Source: Paramoeba atlantica (lineage: Eukaryota > Discosea). Taken from it: 64,000 nt of DNA. The notes beneath the pieces were generated by a model. It had not been told where the DNA came from, made no database searches, and was given only the letters and a program-made list of their open reading frames with translations. This document shows positions 17,288 through 26,905 of the stretch, in pieces; within the stretch, counting starts at the first letter, position 1; each line of letters begins with the position of its first letter. The DNA is taken from contig CDRNVI010000008.1 in NCBI GenBank assembly GCA_977017575.1, positions 1 to 64,000 on the forward strand. Direction: 5' to 3'. Both the position numbers and the translations under genes were made by a program.

Positions 17288-20266
17288 ATGATGCGACGCG
17301 TCACTCCCCGTCTCCACACCGCCACTCCCCGACGCTACCCCCTCCACCCGTGCGACAACTTCCTTACCCCAGAAAACGCCTCCTATCTCGACACCCTCCC
17401 CCCAGACACCGCCCCTCCCCCACCCCACCCTACCCCCAGCCTCGATCCCCCCACCTGGGCCTCTCTCCTTCACAAAGCCGATGACCTCCCACGAGAGCAG
17501 CCGTTGCTACGCTCCACCTTTCGACCGCTCTCTTCTTCTTCTTCTTCTCATCCCCACAAATCTTCTTCCCCTTCTTCCCTTCACAACGTTTCTGTGAATT
17601 ACTCTATGAGCGAGGCGGCACGGCTAGCCTGGATGTGTCGCGCCTGGCAAGTCCACGGTCACCTCACCGCCACCCTTGACCCGTTGAATTTACACCAAGG
17701 CATGCTGCGGATGCCCGACTCCTTTGGGGTGCGCGTGGAGGAACTCGAGCCCGCGTACTTTGGGTTCACCGAGGCCGACCTCGAGCGCTCGTTTTATCTC
17801 GGCATGTCCTCCACGAAAGGGGGACTGCTCGGGGAGGACACCACCATGACCCTACGGGAGCTCCATGCGAAGTTAAAAAGTATTTATGGACAGAAAATTG
17901 GGTACCAGTTTATGCATCTCGCGGAGCCGGAGTGTGCAAAATGGTTCCGGGATCGGATCGAGACCCCGGAGCACTATCCGGAGTATTTGGGGTTCTCCAC
18001 GGAGGAGAAGCTGGATGTGCTGCATCACCTGGCGCGCGGGGAACTCTTCGAGCAGTTTCTCCACACGAAATTTGTCGGGAGTAAACGGTTTGGGCTGGAT
18101 GGTGGGGAGTCGCTGATTCCGGGGATGATGGAAATGATCCAACGCGCGGCCTCTCATGGGGTGGAGCACATTGTGTTGGGGATGCCCCACCGTGGGAGGC
18201 TATCGGTACTCACCAATGTGTGTGGGAAACCTATGGAGGCGCTTTTTAAGGAATTTAAGGGACTCACGCTGGATGATATGCAGGGTGAGGGTTCCGGAGA
18301 TGTGAAGTATCACTTGGGGATGACTAACCGACGGGTGTTGAAGAATGGCAGCGCCATCCAGCTCAGTCTGCTTGCGAATCCAAGTCACCTTGAGGCGGTG
18401 AACCCGTTAGTGGAGGGTAAGGCACGGGCGAAGCAACACTGTCTTGGGGACACCTCCCGGGACCGGGTGATGGCCGTCCAGCTGCACGGCGATGCGGCGT
18501 TTGCGGGCCAGGGCGTGTGCTACGAGACCATGGGTCTCGGCGAGTTGGAGTCATTTAGCACTGGGGGAACCATTCATATTGTGGTGAACAACCAGATCGG
18601 GTTCACCACGGACCCGAAAAAGTCACGCTCCTCCCCGTATTGCACCGATCTCGGGCGTGTGTTTGGGTGTCCGGTGCTGCACGTGAACGGGGATAGCCCA
18701 GAGGACGTTGCCCGGGTGTTTCGCCTGGCCGCAGATTTCCGTAAAGAGTTCAAAAAATCCATCATCGTCGACCTCGTGTGCTACCGCCGTTTCGGCCACA
18801 ACGAGACCGACGAACCCATGTTCACCCAACCCCTCATGTACCGCGCCATCAAAAACCACCCCACCATTCTCACCCAATACACCCAAAAACTCATCTCCGA
18901 GAACTGCATCACCCCGGAAGAAACCCAAACCCTCCACCACACCATCACCCAAGCCCTCCGCGCCTCCCTCACCCACCTCGACGCCTACACCCTTACCAAA
19001 TCCGAGTGGTACGACTCCTACTGGAAAAACTTCCGCAAGGCCTCCCATGTCTTTGCCAAGCTCTACCCCACCCAAGTCTCCGGGGAGGTCCTCCGCGAGC
19101 TCTCCACTCTGGTCATCCAAGTCCCCCCGCGTATTGCGCTTCACCCCAAGTTAGCCTCCCTGTTCAAGGCCCGGCAGCACACGCTGGACACCGGCAAGGG
19201 GATCGGCTGGGCCACGGCAGAGGCCCTGGCCTTTGGGAGTCTCCTGCAGGAGGGGATCCACCTGCGGCTCAGTGGGCAGGACGTCGCGAAGGGGAGCTAC
19301 CACCAGCGGCACGCGGTGGTGCGGGACGCGCTGACGGGGGTGGAGTACAGCCCGCTGAAGAACATGTCGAGTGGACGGTTCGTGCTGTGCGACAGCCCCG
19401 GGGGGAACTACGGGGTGCTGGGGTACGAGCTGGGGTACTCCATGGAGAGCCCACAGGCGCTGGTGATCTGGGAGGCCCCGGAGGGGGAGTTGGTGAACAG
19501 TGCACAGATTGTGGTGGATCAGTTTATTGCGTCCGGGGAGGCGAAGTGGGGTCGGCAGTGTGGGTTGGTGGTGGCGTTGCCGGTGGGGTGTGAGGGGGAG
19601 GGACCGGATTTGTCGGGGGCTCGGGTGGAGAGGTTTTTGCAGGCGGTGGATGAGGAGGTGGCGGAGGATGCGGAGGGGTATGGGCCGAATTCTCATGCGA
19701 GGGTGAATATGGAGGTGGTGAGCCCGACGACGCCGGCGAATTACTTTCATTTGTTACGGCGCCAAATTCATCGGAATTTTCGTAAACCGTTGGTGTTGTT
19801 CCTGCCGAAGACCACCGTAGGTAGTGCAAAGGAGGAGTTGGTGGATTCTGAGTTCGCCCCAGTGATCGCTGACGAGGCACGCTGTTCGCCGGATGCCGTG
19901 ACAAAGGTGGTGTTGTGCTGTGGTCCGTTTTATTACCGTCTGTGTGAGGCCTTGTCAGACCTCTCGAAAAAGGACGTCGTACTGGTTCGTGTCGAACAGC
20001 TTGCACCGTTTCCCGACCGCCTTGTGAAGAAACAGCTTGAGCGATTTCCTAAGGCAAAGGTGGTGTGGGCTCAGGAGGAGCCGCGGAATATGGGCGCCTG
20101 GAGTTATGTCCGTCCGCGAATTAACGCCGCACTACGCTGTGGGAAAAGGAAACATTCCGAGTTACAGTATCGAGGACCCCGGGCGTGCTCCGTGGTGTGT
20201 ACCGGAGACAAGCACATATTCGCACAGCAGCAAAAACAGCTTGTTAAATCAGTGTTCGACGAGTAG
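17288..20266 (+). CDS. 2-oxoglutarate dehydrogenase E1 paralogue 2 (canonical diphosphate domain, degenerate pyrimidine domain)
   Basis: The second E1, 992 residues, begins MMRRVTPRLHTATPRRYPLH, a presequence-like start. The first half is canonical: GMPHRGRLSVL, GSGDVKYHLG, NPSHLEAVNP, HGDAAFAGQGV, NNQIGFTTDP, SPYCTDLGRV and GHNETDEP. The second half has lost hallmark residues: KGSYHQRHA for RGTF.HRHA, GNYGVLGYE for LSE.AVLGFE, WEAPEGELVNSAQ for WEAQFGDFAN, and LPVGCEGEGPDLSG for LPHGYEGQGPEHSS. Both His of that last block are gone, including the one implicated in 2-oxoglutarate binding in E. coli SucA. The rest (TPANYFHLLRRQIHR, QEEPRNMGAWSY) is intact. The pattern mirrors that of paralogue 1 and suggests the two form a heterodimer. 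Confidence 0.9.
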   Translation: MMRRVTPRLHTATPRRYPLHPCDNFLTPENASYLDTLPPDTAPPPPHPTPSLDPPTWASLLHKADDLPREQPLLRSTFRPLSSSSSSHPHKSSSPSSLHNVSVNYSMSEAARLAWMCRAWQVHGHLTATLDPLNLHQGMLRMPDSFGVRVEELEPAYFGFTEADLERSFYLGMSSTKGGLLGEDTTMTLRELHAKLKSIYGQKIGYQFMHLAEPECAKWFRDRIETPEHYPEYLGFSTEEKLDVLHHLARGELFEQFLHTKFVGSKRFGLDGGESLIPGMMEMIQRAASHGVEHIVLGMPHRGRLSVLTNVCGKPMEALFKEFKGLTLDDMQGEGSGDVKYHLGMTNRRVLKNGSAIQLSLLANPSHLEAVNPLVEGKARAKQHCLGDTSRDRVMAVQLHGDAAFAGQGVCYETMGLGELESFSTGGTIHIVVNNQIGFTTDPKKSRSSPYCTDLGRVFGCPVLHVNGDSPEDVARVFRLAADFRKEFKKSIIVDLVCYRRFGHNETDEPMFTQPLMYRAIKNHPTILTQYTQKLISENCITPEETQTLHHTITQALRASLTHLDAYTLTKSEWYDSYWKNFRKASHVFAKLYPTQVSGEVLRELSTLVIQVPPRIALHPKLASLFKARQHTLDTGKGIGWATAEALAFGSLLQEGIHLRLSGQDVAKGSYHQRHAVVRDALTGVEYSPLKNMSSGRFVLCDSPGGNYGVLGYELGYSMESPQALVIWEAPEGELVNSAQIVVDQFIASGEAKWGRQCGLVVALPVGCEGEGPDLSGARVERFLQAVDEEVAEDAEGYGPNSHARVNMEVVSPTTPANYFHLLRRQIHRNFRKPLVLFLPKTTVGSAKEELVDSEFAPVIADEARCSPDAVTKVVLCCGPFYYRLCEALSDLSKKDVVLVRVEQLAPFPDRLVKKQLERFPKAKVVWAQEEPRNMGAWSYVRPRINAALRCGKRKHSELQYRGPRACSVVCTGDKHIFAQQQKQLVKSVFDE

Positions 20267-20457
20267 GTTCATTTTTTCTTGAGATTTTACAGGTATGAGA
20301 TGATAAATAATGCGCAAGAGGTTTCTTAAGAAGTGTATGTGGAGCTAAGACTCCAATTATGGGTTTTGACTTGTAAGAGCATATGTAATGAAGTATGTTG
20401 CCCCTCTTGTTTCTAATGCTTTTCTTTCTTCCGTTACATTGATTACATTTCGGTATC

Positions 20458-22110
20458 TTGGACAAACATTTTCATCCGAATTTTCGGATTCTTGTTCAGA
20501 ATACGCATGCAATTATTCTTTGTTTTGGTTGTCTTAGGGATACGCTTGCCTACGTTTTTTGTATCACTAATTTTGCCCTTTTGCATGTTCACCAGTGGGT
20601 CACGGCGGGCCACGGTGGGTCCAGCATATTATGCTTTTGCACCGAGCAAAACTGCGAGCTGTGCCTGTCAGGAACACTTCTCCGGTTGTGCATTTGCTGC
20701 CGTCATCTGTGGTACCCTTTGCTCCATCAAGTAGACTTCGCTGCTGAAACACTGGATTCACTTGTCAGCTCACAAACTTGCTCTCGCCAAAAAACGTATT
20801 TTGAGTATGTGACCAAGACAGTAGTCCCGTACTTACGTTCTTTAGGAACACCCTCCGATGTTTTCCTCTCACTGGAACTGCTGGAATTAAGGGTTAAAGA
20901 GTGTTTAGGTCATCGAGAACTTTTTATCCCGGAATCGGGAGCTTATAGCGGTTGTACAAAACGTTTCTCGTATTCAGATCGAGCGTGTGGCGATGCTTCT
21001 ATGCGGTACTCCGGGTGGAAGTTATTTGCTGTTCGATTGCCTAATGCTTTTGTAGCGAAGAGCAGTCGAATGTTATCTTCACAAAGAGCCATACGGCGTA
21101 AGAAAAAATGGCCAATTAAGATTGACTGCAGCTTTCCTCCTTCAAACTCTGCACCACTTTTCATAGAGTGGAAACTTAAAAATGCCACCTTACCAGTTTG
21201 GAATACACGCGTCAAAACGCTTAAATTTCTACGATCGGGGTATTGTAACAACGACAACGTCGCGTTACTCTACCGTGTTTGTCACTACTGTCTGAAATAT
21301 GGAGCGCCTAGCAACGTATACTGTCCGCTGGAAATCTTTTCGTTAGATTTTTCTCGCGCATGTCGAGCAGTCGCATCGCTTCTGTTGGATTATTTATCCT
21401 ATTCTCGCGTCGTACCGTGTCAGTCCATGAACAGCAGAGAGAGACTCAGAGCAAGACAAGATTTTTCTGATACACTAACTGAAACAAATGTCGGTAGATG
21501 GCCTATCACACTGCACACTCCTATCCCATCAAGCTACGGAATACTTCACACTATTCCGAGGATCATTGAAATACTGTTTCAAAGTCGCATCTTGCCTTCT
21601 CTACGGCTTGCACAACAACGAAACCGATTTACCGCACACGGCTTGCTGTGTCTAGAAAAAACGTTAGAAAATCTTATTTTGGTCGAAGGCAGAGAATCCG
21701 AAAATTACTTGCGTTTCATGCATGATTGTCTTACGCACGTTCTCGAATCGCCTACCGAATTCCCTATTTGTCACCGCACACCAAATAAAAAAATATTGTG
21801 CGAAGAACTGACAAATGAAGAAACTAATAAATGTGAGACTAGTGCAAAAGCCGATATGTCAAAGTCCAATGCAAGGAGTTCCAAAGAGTTGCTTCAAAAT
21901 CTGCAGGCGCTAATCTACAAGGCTAGAGAAATTTATTTCCTTGCCACTTCTGTGCGTGATTGCAGTGTTCTCATGGTGGTCCCTTCCTTTTCCCAGGCTG
22001 ATTCCCTTCCGACTGTGTCACTCATCGATTTCGATGACAAAAGCCACAAAGGACTATTACATTATGTCAAGCAAGAGATCGCACTATGTAAAGAGTATCA
22101 GAACGCTTAG
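20458..22110 (+). CDS. Inositol-pentakisphosphate 2-kinase (IPK1/IPPK)
   Basis: This kinase makes InsP6 from Ins(1,3,4,5,6)P5. Family marks, in order: a nucleotide-loop-like WVTAGHGGSSIL with G.LLRLC (about residues 46-82); AVRLPNAF; FIEWKLK where IPK1 has VEIKPK; the hallmark block CHYCLKYG followed by VYCPLEIFS (IPK1: ISKYCPLDLYSG); and near the end VRDCSVLMVV and VSLIDFDDKSHKGLLHYVKQE (IPK1: KDCSIMIAL and SVLDLDLK...YKL). The 550 residues fit the family. The open frame starts at TTG (20458) after a stop at 20440, and no in-frame ATG precedes the conserved N-terminus. ATGs at 20504 and 20585 are in another frame. A non-AUG start, an unseen intron or a base error must be invoked. The EIKPK lysine-proline-lysine is partly lost. 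Confidence 0.72.
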   Translation: MDKHFHPNFRILVQNTHAIILCFGCLRDTLAYVFCITNFALLHVHQWVTAGHGGSSILCFCTEQNCELCLSGTLLRLCICCRHLWYPLLHQVDFAAETLDSLVSSQTCSRQKTYFEYVTKTVVPYLRSLGTPSDVFLSLELLELRVKECLGHRELFIPESGAYSGCTKRFSYSDRACGDASMRYSGWKLFAVRLPNAFVAKSSRMLSSQRAIRRKKKWPIKIDCSFPPSNSAPLFIEWKLKNATLPVWNTRVKTLKFLRSGYCNNDNVALLYRVCHYCLKYGAPSNVYCPLEIFSLDFSRACRAVASLLLDYLSYSRVVPCQSMNSRERLRARQDFSDTLTETNVGRWPITLHTPIPSSYGILHTIPRIIEILFQSRILPSLRLAQQRNRFTAHGLLCLEKTLENLILVEGRESENYLRFMHDCLTHVLESPTEFPICHRTPNKKILCEELTNEETNKCETSAKADMSKSNARSSKELLQNLQALIYKAREIYFLATSVRDCSVLMVVPSFSQADSLPTVSLIDFDDKSHKGLLHYVKQEIALCKEYQNA

Positions 22111-22256
22111 AAAGCGGTGTGGTCGTCTTTTTAAAAGTCTTTGTCGTATTCTCTTTTTTTAGCTCGAAATAACGTACTGAACCAGCAACAACGAATCATT
22201 GTCTATTTTAACAATTATGAAGGACATGTTCGGTCGTAGCTGTGGCCGCTGTCAAT

Positions 22257-22790
22257 ATCTGAGCGTTGTCACGCTGGATCGCTACCTCGATGGCCATTAG
22301 GGCGTGCTTTGTAAAGCCTCTTGGATTTGGAGTTTATCTCCCCAATTTCCTCAAAAAGGAGAGTGTCGCATTTCCCTGTACTCCGAAAACCGTAAATGCT
22401 AACGGGAAGAGGGTCATCCCCTCTCACTTGCCAACCCTCCATACTTCTTGAGTATGTCAGCTTCAGCTTTTTGGGCCGTGCTGCCCGGATATTTGACTTT
22501 AACCTCTACGTAGGAAGCGGCAAATGGTTGACGATGGTTACGTCGACGAGAACAACTTGATTCCCGACTAGCAAGCACACGTCTGGCCCGCTTCCATCCT
22601 CGAAACGCGGTTCGTGAGGGTCTGGACGGAAGCCATGTTGACGGAGTATGCGCAGGAAGCACTCTTTAACAAGTGCGTGGCGTGTTGCTGCTGTCTTGCC
22701 TCGGACTCGGCGGCCCATGTATCGCAAATTTATCACTTGGGTAGGATTCACCGCAGGTGCATTGAATTTCTTGCCTGAATGGTGGCGGAA
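22257..22790 (-). pseudogene. Retroelement fragment: restriction-like endonuclease end of an RT protein
   Basis: The minus strand holds a broken piece that reads like the C-terminus found after reverse transcriptase in R2/CRE-type non-LTR elements. It has RHALVKECFLRILRQHG, EPRFEDGSGPDVCLL, VVLVDVTIV (a PD..D.K-like core), a Lys-containing strand VEVKVKYPG, FPLAFTVFGVQGNATLSFL, and last MAIEVAIQRDNA, like the common 'VA.QRGNA' ending. No RT domain and no terminal repeats are present. It is short, broken in several places and not functional. Assignment to LINEs is probable, not certain. It fills most of the gap between the IPPK gene and the next one. Confidence 0.55.
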
Positions 22791-22945
22791 GGAGGTAACA
22801 ACGTCGGAGAGCTGTCTGCCACTCTGAGTTCGACATCATGTATTCTCTTTTTAAAATTTCAGCTGTAAAAATCTTTTTACGTTCAATACGGGTTACAATA
22901 CTCTAAACAGAAAAAAGAATAGTTTTGAGTTTTCGCTGTTTCTCA

Positions 22946-23899
22946 ATGGTATCAGCAGAGTCTCTGTTTCACCAAATCGACTCACAACAATTCATAACCA
23001 CTCGGCTAGCTGAGATATGCTGGGAGAGATTGCAGGAGAGTATTGAGGACAAAGTAGCTACGCTCGTCAGCCAGTACGTAAAGAAGCATGCCGTTCCCTC
23101 CAACCGTGGGCTTCTTCGAGATATTTACATTGCACGAGCCACAGATGCTCTGATGTCCTCCATTTGCGATTTCTCGCTGAACAATAGCGCGAAGCAAAAT
23201 TCTCCATCTGTAAACTCAGCAAACTCCAAAGCAAATGAGCCGAATCGGCTAAGAGAGTATGTTGTACGAGAGTCGTGCGAACTATTATGTGCGCCTGGGC
23301 CATCTGGAATGGAATACTTGCAAAATGAAACTCAATTTTCGGAGACCGTCTACAAAGCAATGGAACAGAGCTTACGAGAGTTGCAAAGAAAAGAACAGGA
23401 AGACTATCTTAAGCTCTGGACGGAGCTTGATGAGGTTTCTTCACGTCGAGGGCACGTTCACTCAACGCGCGAAAATGAAAAAGTATCTGAAAGAAGCAAA
23501 GCTGTTTACTCAAAGAAAAAATCTCGTCCAGATTTGTCGATGAAGAAACGTGTGCTGCAAAAACCAACGTCTATCAAAGAGGAAACGGTGGAAATCTTAA
23601 AAAGGGAACATCCTTTATCTCCTCAAAAAGTTTCAGAAGCGAAGGCACACAAAAATAGAGAAACGGGAAACTCTAGGAACGTGAGTACGAAGAGTGTATC
23701 TTCAAAAAGCTCTAGCACTGATGAAAGAGTCGCTATGAAAGAGGCACAAAGAACTGATGCAGCCGTCCCTACCAAATCGCGTCGCGTTCGCGTGCTTCTC
23801 CGAAGCTCACACGAAGCACCATATGAAAGGTCGCCTCCTGAAAACAAAATTTTTATCAAACGAGGTGTAAAAATAGTTCCTCCTTCAATAGGAAACTAG
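22946..23899 (+). CDS. Unknown protein: helical N-terminus, basic disordered tail
   Basis: Not recognised. From the ATG at 22946 (the frame is open from a TTG at 22925) the 317 residues begin with about 130 residues of amphipathic helix (SLFHQIDSQQFITTRLAEIC, YVREWSCELLC-like region), then a Lys/Arg/Ser/Glu-rich tail to the end. No zinc ligands, signal peptide or membrane segment are seen. The tail suggests nucleic-acid or microtubule contact, which is only a guess. Confidence 0.6.
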   Translation: MVSAESLFHQIDSQQFITTRLAEICWERLQESIEDKVATLVSQYVKKHAVPSNRGLLRDIYIARATDALMSSICDFSLNNSAKQNSPSVNSANSKANEPNRLREYVVRESCELLCAPGPSGMEYLQNETQFSETVYKAMEQSLRELQRKEQEDYLKLWTELDEVSSRRGHVHSTRENEKVSERSKAVYSKKKSRPDLSMKKRVLQKPTSIKEETVEILKREHPLSPQKVSEAKAHKNRETGNSRNVSTKSVSSKSSSTDERVAMKEAQRTDAAVPTKSRRVRVLLRSSHEAPYERSPPENKIFIKRGVKIVPPSIGN

Positions 23900-24076
23900 T
23901 GTGCGATTTCGGATTGCATTCACCTTTTTTTGTATTGCACAAACATAATTTATATGCTCTTTTTCCTCATTTTCTCCATTACTTCACCAACGCTTTTCCC
24001 TTCCCCATTATCACCCTATTTTTATAAAAACAAAAACGATAGTTTTCCTTCCCTACCCATTCTACCCCACCACAAC

Positions 24077-24676
24077 ATGTGCATCCTCGCTCACCGCCGC
24101 AAACTGCGTAAATCCAGCCGTCGTCAACCCACCCACTTGGACGACGAGATCGCAAAAGCCCTCTACGACCTGGAGCTTCACCATCGTAAACTTAAAAACG
24201 CCCTCACCCCGCTTCACATCACCGGGGTCAAAGAGTTCCCCGTGGGGCGCACCCACCGCTGTGTGGTCGTTTACTACCCGCTGCGATTCATGCGAAAGAT
24301 GCATAAAATCCAGTCCGCACTCATCGCCGAGCTCGAGAAGAAGTTCAGCGGGAAGCAGTTTGTGCTGCTGGCCTCACGCAAGGTGATCCAGCGCCCCAAG
24401 TGTGTGTATAAGGCCCAGGAGGTGCCACGCTCGCACACGATGACCGCCGTGCACGAGTCGCTGCTCAGTGACCTGGTCTACCCGTTAGATGTGGTCGCCC
24501 AGCGTACCCGGCACAGTGTCGACGGGACGAAACAGCTGAAGGTGTTTCTCGATGCCAAGGAGAAGGAGAAGGTGGAGAACCGGATCGAGACCTACGCGGC
24601 GGTGTACAAAAAATTGACCGGGAAGGATACCGCGTTCGGTTTTATGACCAACGCTGCGCTGCAGCAGGTGCTGTAG
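24077..24676 (+). CDS. 40S ribosomal protein eS7
   Basis: Small-subunit ribosomal protein, 199 residues, the usual family length. It matches eS7 throughout: DDEIAKALYDLELHHRKLK, VGRTHRCVVVYYPLRFM, ELEKKFSGKQFVLLASRKVI, SHTMTAVHESLLSDLVYPLD, then VDGTKQLKVFLD and VYKKLTGKDTAFGF. The ATG at 24077 matches the family N-terminus; an open frame extends upstream to an ATG at 23930 but gives a non-conserved, hydrophobic leader. Codons end in C in the first half and G in the last third. A pyrimidine-rich leader precedes the start. Confidence 0.93.
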   Translation: MCILAHRRKLRKSSRRQPTHLDDEIAKALYDLELHHRKLKNALTPLHITGVKEFPVGRTHRCVVVYYPLRFMRKMHKIQSALIAELEKKFSGKQFVLLASRKVIQRPKCVYKAQEVPRSHTMTAVHESLLSDLVYPLDVVAQRTRHSVDGTKQLKVFLDAKEKEKVENRIETYAAVYKKLTGKDTAFGFMTNAALQQVL

Positions 24677-24948
24677 CAAGGTGGCGGTCGTGTATGAATG
24701 AGAAAAAAAGAGGAAGAGAGTAGAAAGAGGATAAGGTGATGATAAGGAGGAAAAGGAAGTGTGGTGATTTAAGTTAGAAAATAGCTGAACAAAAGTTTTA
24801 AATGTGAAATGTAAAAGTCTATCGTAGAAAATGATTTCTAAGAAAAAAATGCCGAACCTCATACGCATCATGGTTTTACATCAATTACGGTATTTCCCTG
24901 GAAAAAACAATCCTTAGTCGTATTTTTTTGTATTCTCATCTCCAAATT

Positions 24949-25323
24949 ATGCCACCTCAACCGTTTCGTTCCTTTGGGGTACCCCCCGGCTATGGCCGAG
25001 GAGATCTACTTGGCAACACTAATCCTACAGAAGGGAACACTAATCTTATGGGAATGCCCAGGAATGCTTTACCCCGCACAAACACTCCCGGCATGGAGGT
25101 CACCGGTACGGTGCCTCGATACGATCCCATAGGATACGGTTCCATCACTGATGCTCCACCCACATTTACTCCATCGTTTCCTATGGCAGAAGGCAATCCT
25201 GTGCCTCGTGAGGAGCAATTTGAGCCGGACACACACAGACGTATCGATACAATTGATCCTCGTCCGCGGGAGGAGAAAGACCCAGATGCCTATCATGATA
25301 TGTTCCCCACCCCTCCACAATGA
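24949..25323 (+). CDS. Small Pro/Gly-rich protein resembling the C-terminal region of PI31
   Basis: The 124 residues begin MPPQPFRSFGVPPGYGRGDL. The layout of PI31 (a proteasome regulator) C-terminal repeats is visible: GRGDLLG, then VPRYDPIGYGS (PI31: ARFDPFGP), then DPDAYHDMFPTPPQ (PI31: P.HL.PP.YDDMF). The FP/N-terminal domain of PI31 is absent, so this is either a PI31-tail-only protein or a convergent disordered protein. The frame opens at a TTG (24928), but the ATG at 24949 is better placed. A role at the proteasome is inference. Confidence 0.45.
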   Translation: MPPQPFRSFGVPPGYGRGDLLGNTNPTEGNTNLMGMPRNALPRTNTPGMEVTGTVPRYDPIGYGSITDAPPTFTPSFPMAEGNPVPREEQFEPDTHRRIDTIDPRPREEKDPDAYHDMFPTPPQ

Positions 25324-26076
25324 CCTGAATAGTTGTGGGTCGTTAAATAAAATGAGAAAACAGAGTCATTGATGTCAGTCATGCCGTCTAGCTAAGCAAA
25401 ATTCGTGATTTCGAAAAAAGGTCCATAGAATTAGTCTTCGCATACATGAACGGCGATTTGTTCTCTTATGTAAATGTGTTCATAGGATTTCGAGTATCAA
25501 AACAGTGAATTTACTTTGTCCTTTGTCCTTCAATCTCGTTTTAGTTGTACAGAGTTGTAGGTGCCATAGTCCGTATACGAATTTCTTTTGAAGTTTTTCG
25601 TGTGGTCGATATCTTGGATAGGTAGATAATCTACCTACGTGTAGCTTGTTTTGGTTGACGGTTTTATGCAGTCTCATCGATGAGGGTGTGATCTTGCGTG
25701 ATTTTACGGGTCAAAAGTGTCCCTTAATTAAATGTCCCTTAATTAAATGTCCCGTAATTGATTTGTCCTGTGATTTAATCCCGCACTGTACATGATGAAA
25801 CATTGCTTGTACGAGAGCTAATCCTTGAGATATAGCTACCATGATCTCCAAACGATTTCGATTCTGCAATGCTGAATATACAATGTACATGTATGCCTCG
25901 ATACTGAATTTTGAAAGTGAAAATTCGTGTATTTACAGGGTATACAAGGTTTACATTGTTTTGCGCAAGAATATTGGGACCGTTTTATTCCCTACGAATT
26001 GTCATCTTGCGTTTAAATAGCAAGTAATCAGTAGCATTTCTTACCGCTTTTTCTCTTCTCTTTTTTTTTCTTACAC
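25324..26076. repeat. Long intergenic gap with 15-bp tandem repeat
   Basis: No gene is seen in these 753 bases. TGTCCCTTAATTAAA is present three times with decay (25718-25732, 25733-25747, 25748-25762). The gap ends with about 20 pure pyrimidines (26049-26072) before the ATP synthase c ATG. Confidence 0.6.
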
Positions 26077-26448
26077 ATGCTTCGTCGAGTACTTACTCCG
26101 GGATCTGCACATCGCTACGCGGGATCCTCATTGAAACCAGTACAGGCAGTAGGACTTCCATTGTCCTTGGCGGTTTCGAATCCTCTACATCAACAATCTC
26201 TTCGCGCGGCTTCGACCGTGACAGTCTCTATTCAAGGATTGCACTACATCGGCACTGGGCTTGCGGCGATTGCTCTGGCGGGCGTTGGTCTGGGAATTGG
26301 GACCATTTTTGGCAACCTTTTGGTGGCATGTGCCCGACAGCCCAACATGGCAAAGGCTCTGTTCAATTATGCGATTTTGGGATTCGCTCTCACCGAGGCC
26401 ATTGGACTTTTTGCGCTCATGTTGGCCTTTTTGATGTTGTTCTCTTAG
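26077..26448 (+). CDS. Mitochondrial F-type ATP synthase subunit c (nuclear copy)
   Basis: Proteolipid of the Fo rotor ring. Of 123 residues, the first ~45 form an Arg/Ser-rich, acid-free presequence ([20 protein letters not shown], ending near LRAAST). The mature hairpin follows: helix 1 with [21 protein letters not shown], the polar loop ARQPNMA, and helix 2 with [20 protein letters not shown]. The proton-binding Glu is in the LTEA motif. Length and sequence are canonical. The ATG follows a C/T-only tract with no AG between tract and start, so a trans-splice acceptor would have to lie further upstream. Confidence 0.95.
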   Translation: MLRRVLTPGSAHRYAGSSLKPVQAVGLPLSLAVSNPLHQQSLRAASTVTVSIQGLHYIGTGLAAIALAGVGLGIGTIFGNLLVACARQPNMAKALFNYAILGFALTEAIGLFALMLAFLMLFS

Positions 26449-26905
26449 GAGGCTCAAGATGTCACGATATGAAAAAAGAACCAATGACACATAAAGATGA
26501 AATAAAAAAAACTTATTTTTTACGGGTAGGTATTATTTCTTTAAAGTACTATTAGATTGTGAGTATACTCGAATGTGTGCCATGATAATTTTGATATGGA
26601 AGAATGATTAGCAAAATTTGTAGAAATACATATTGCACACATTTTTCAAGAATCATGTATTTACGTTCGTGATCCGAAACCATATTTTTTTACAGCTGAC
26701 TGCAAAAGCGTTTTACGTTGAACCAAATACTAATAGCTTCAGCAAAATTTCTGTGTTATACTGAAGTGACGTGCCTTATGTAGATAATTTATTTGAAAAA
26801 GTTATTTACATGTTACACGCATGTGATATGGAAAACGGATAGAACTTCGCTTGGAGCTTTTAGAAGTAAACATTTTACCCCATGTTTGTCTTTTTCTAGG
26901 TCTTC
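26449..26905. other. Intergenic spacer with acceptor before LEO1
   Basis: No gene seen in 457 bases of AT-rich sequence. It ends with GTTTGTCTTTTTCTAG (to about 26899), six bases before the LEO1 ATG, a good splice-acceptor-like site. Confidence 0.45.

Noticed and set aside
18778-19593. 271-codon + strand open frame in another phase within E1 paralogue 2
   Set aside because: The true frame here encodes the conserved E1 sequence; the overlap is compositional.
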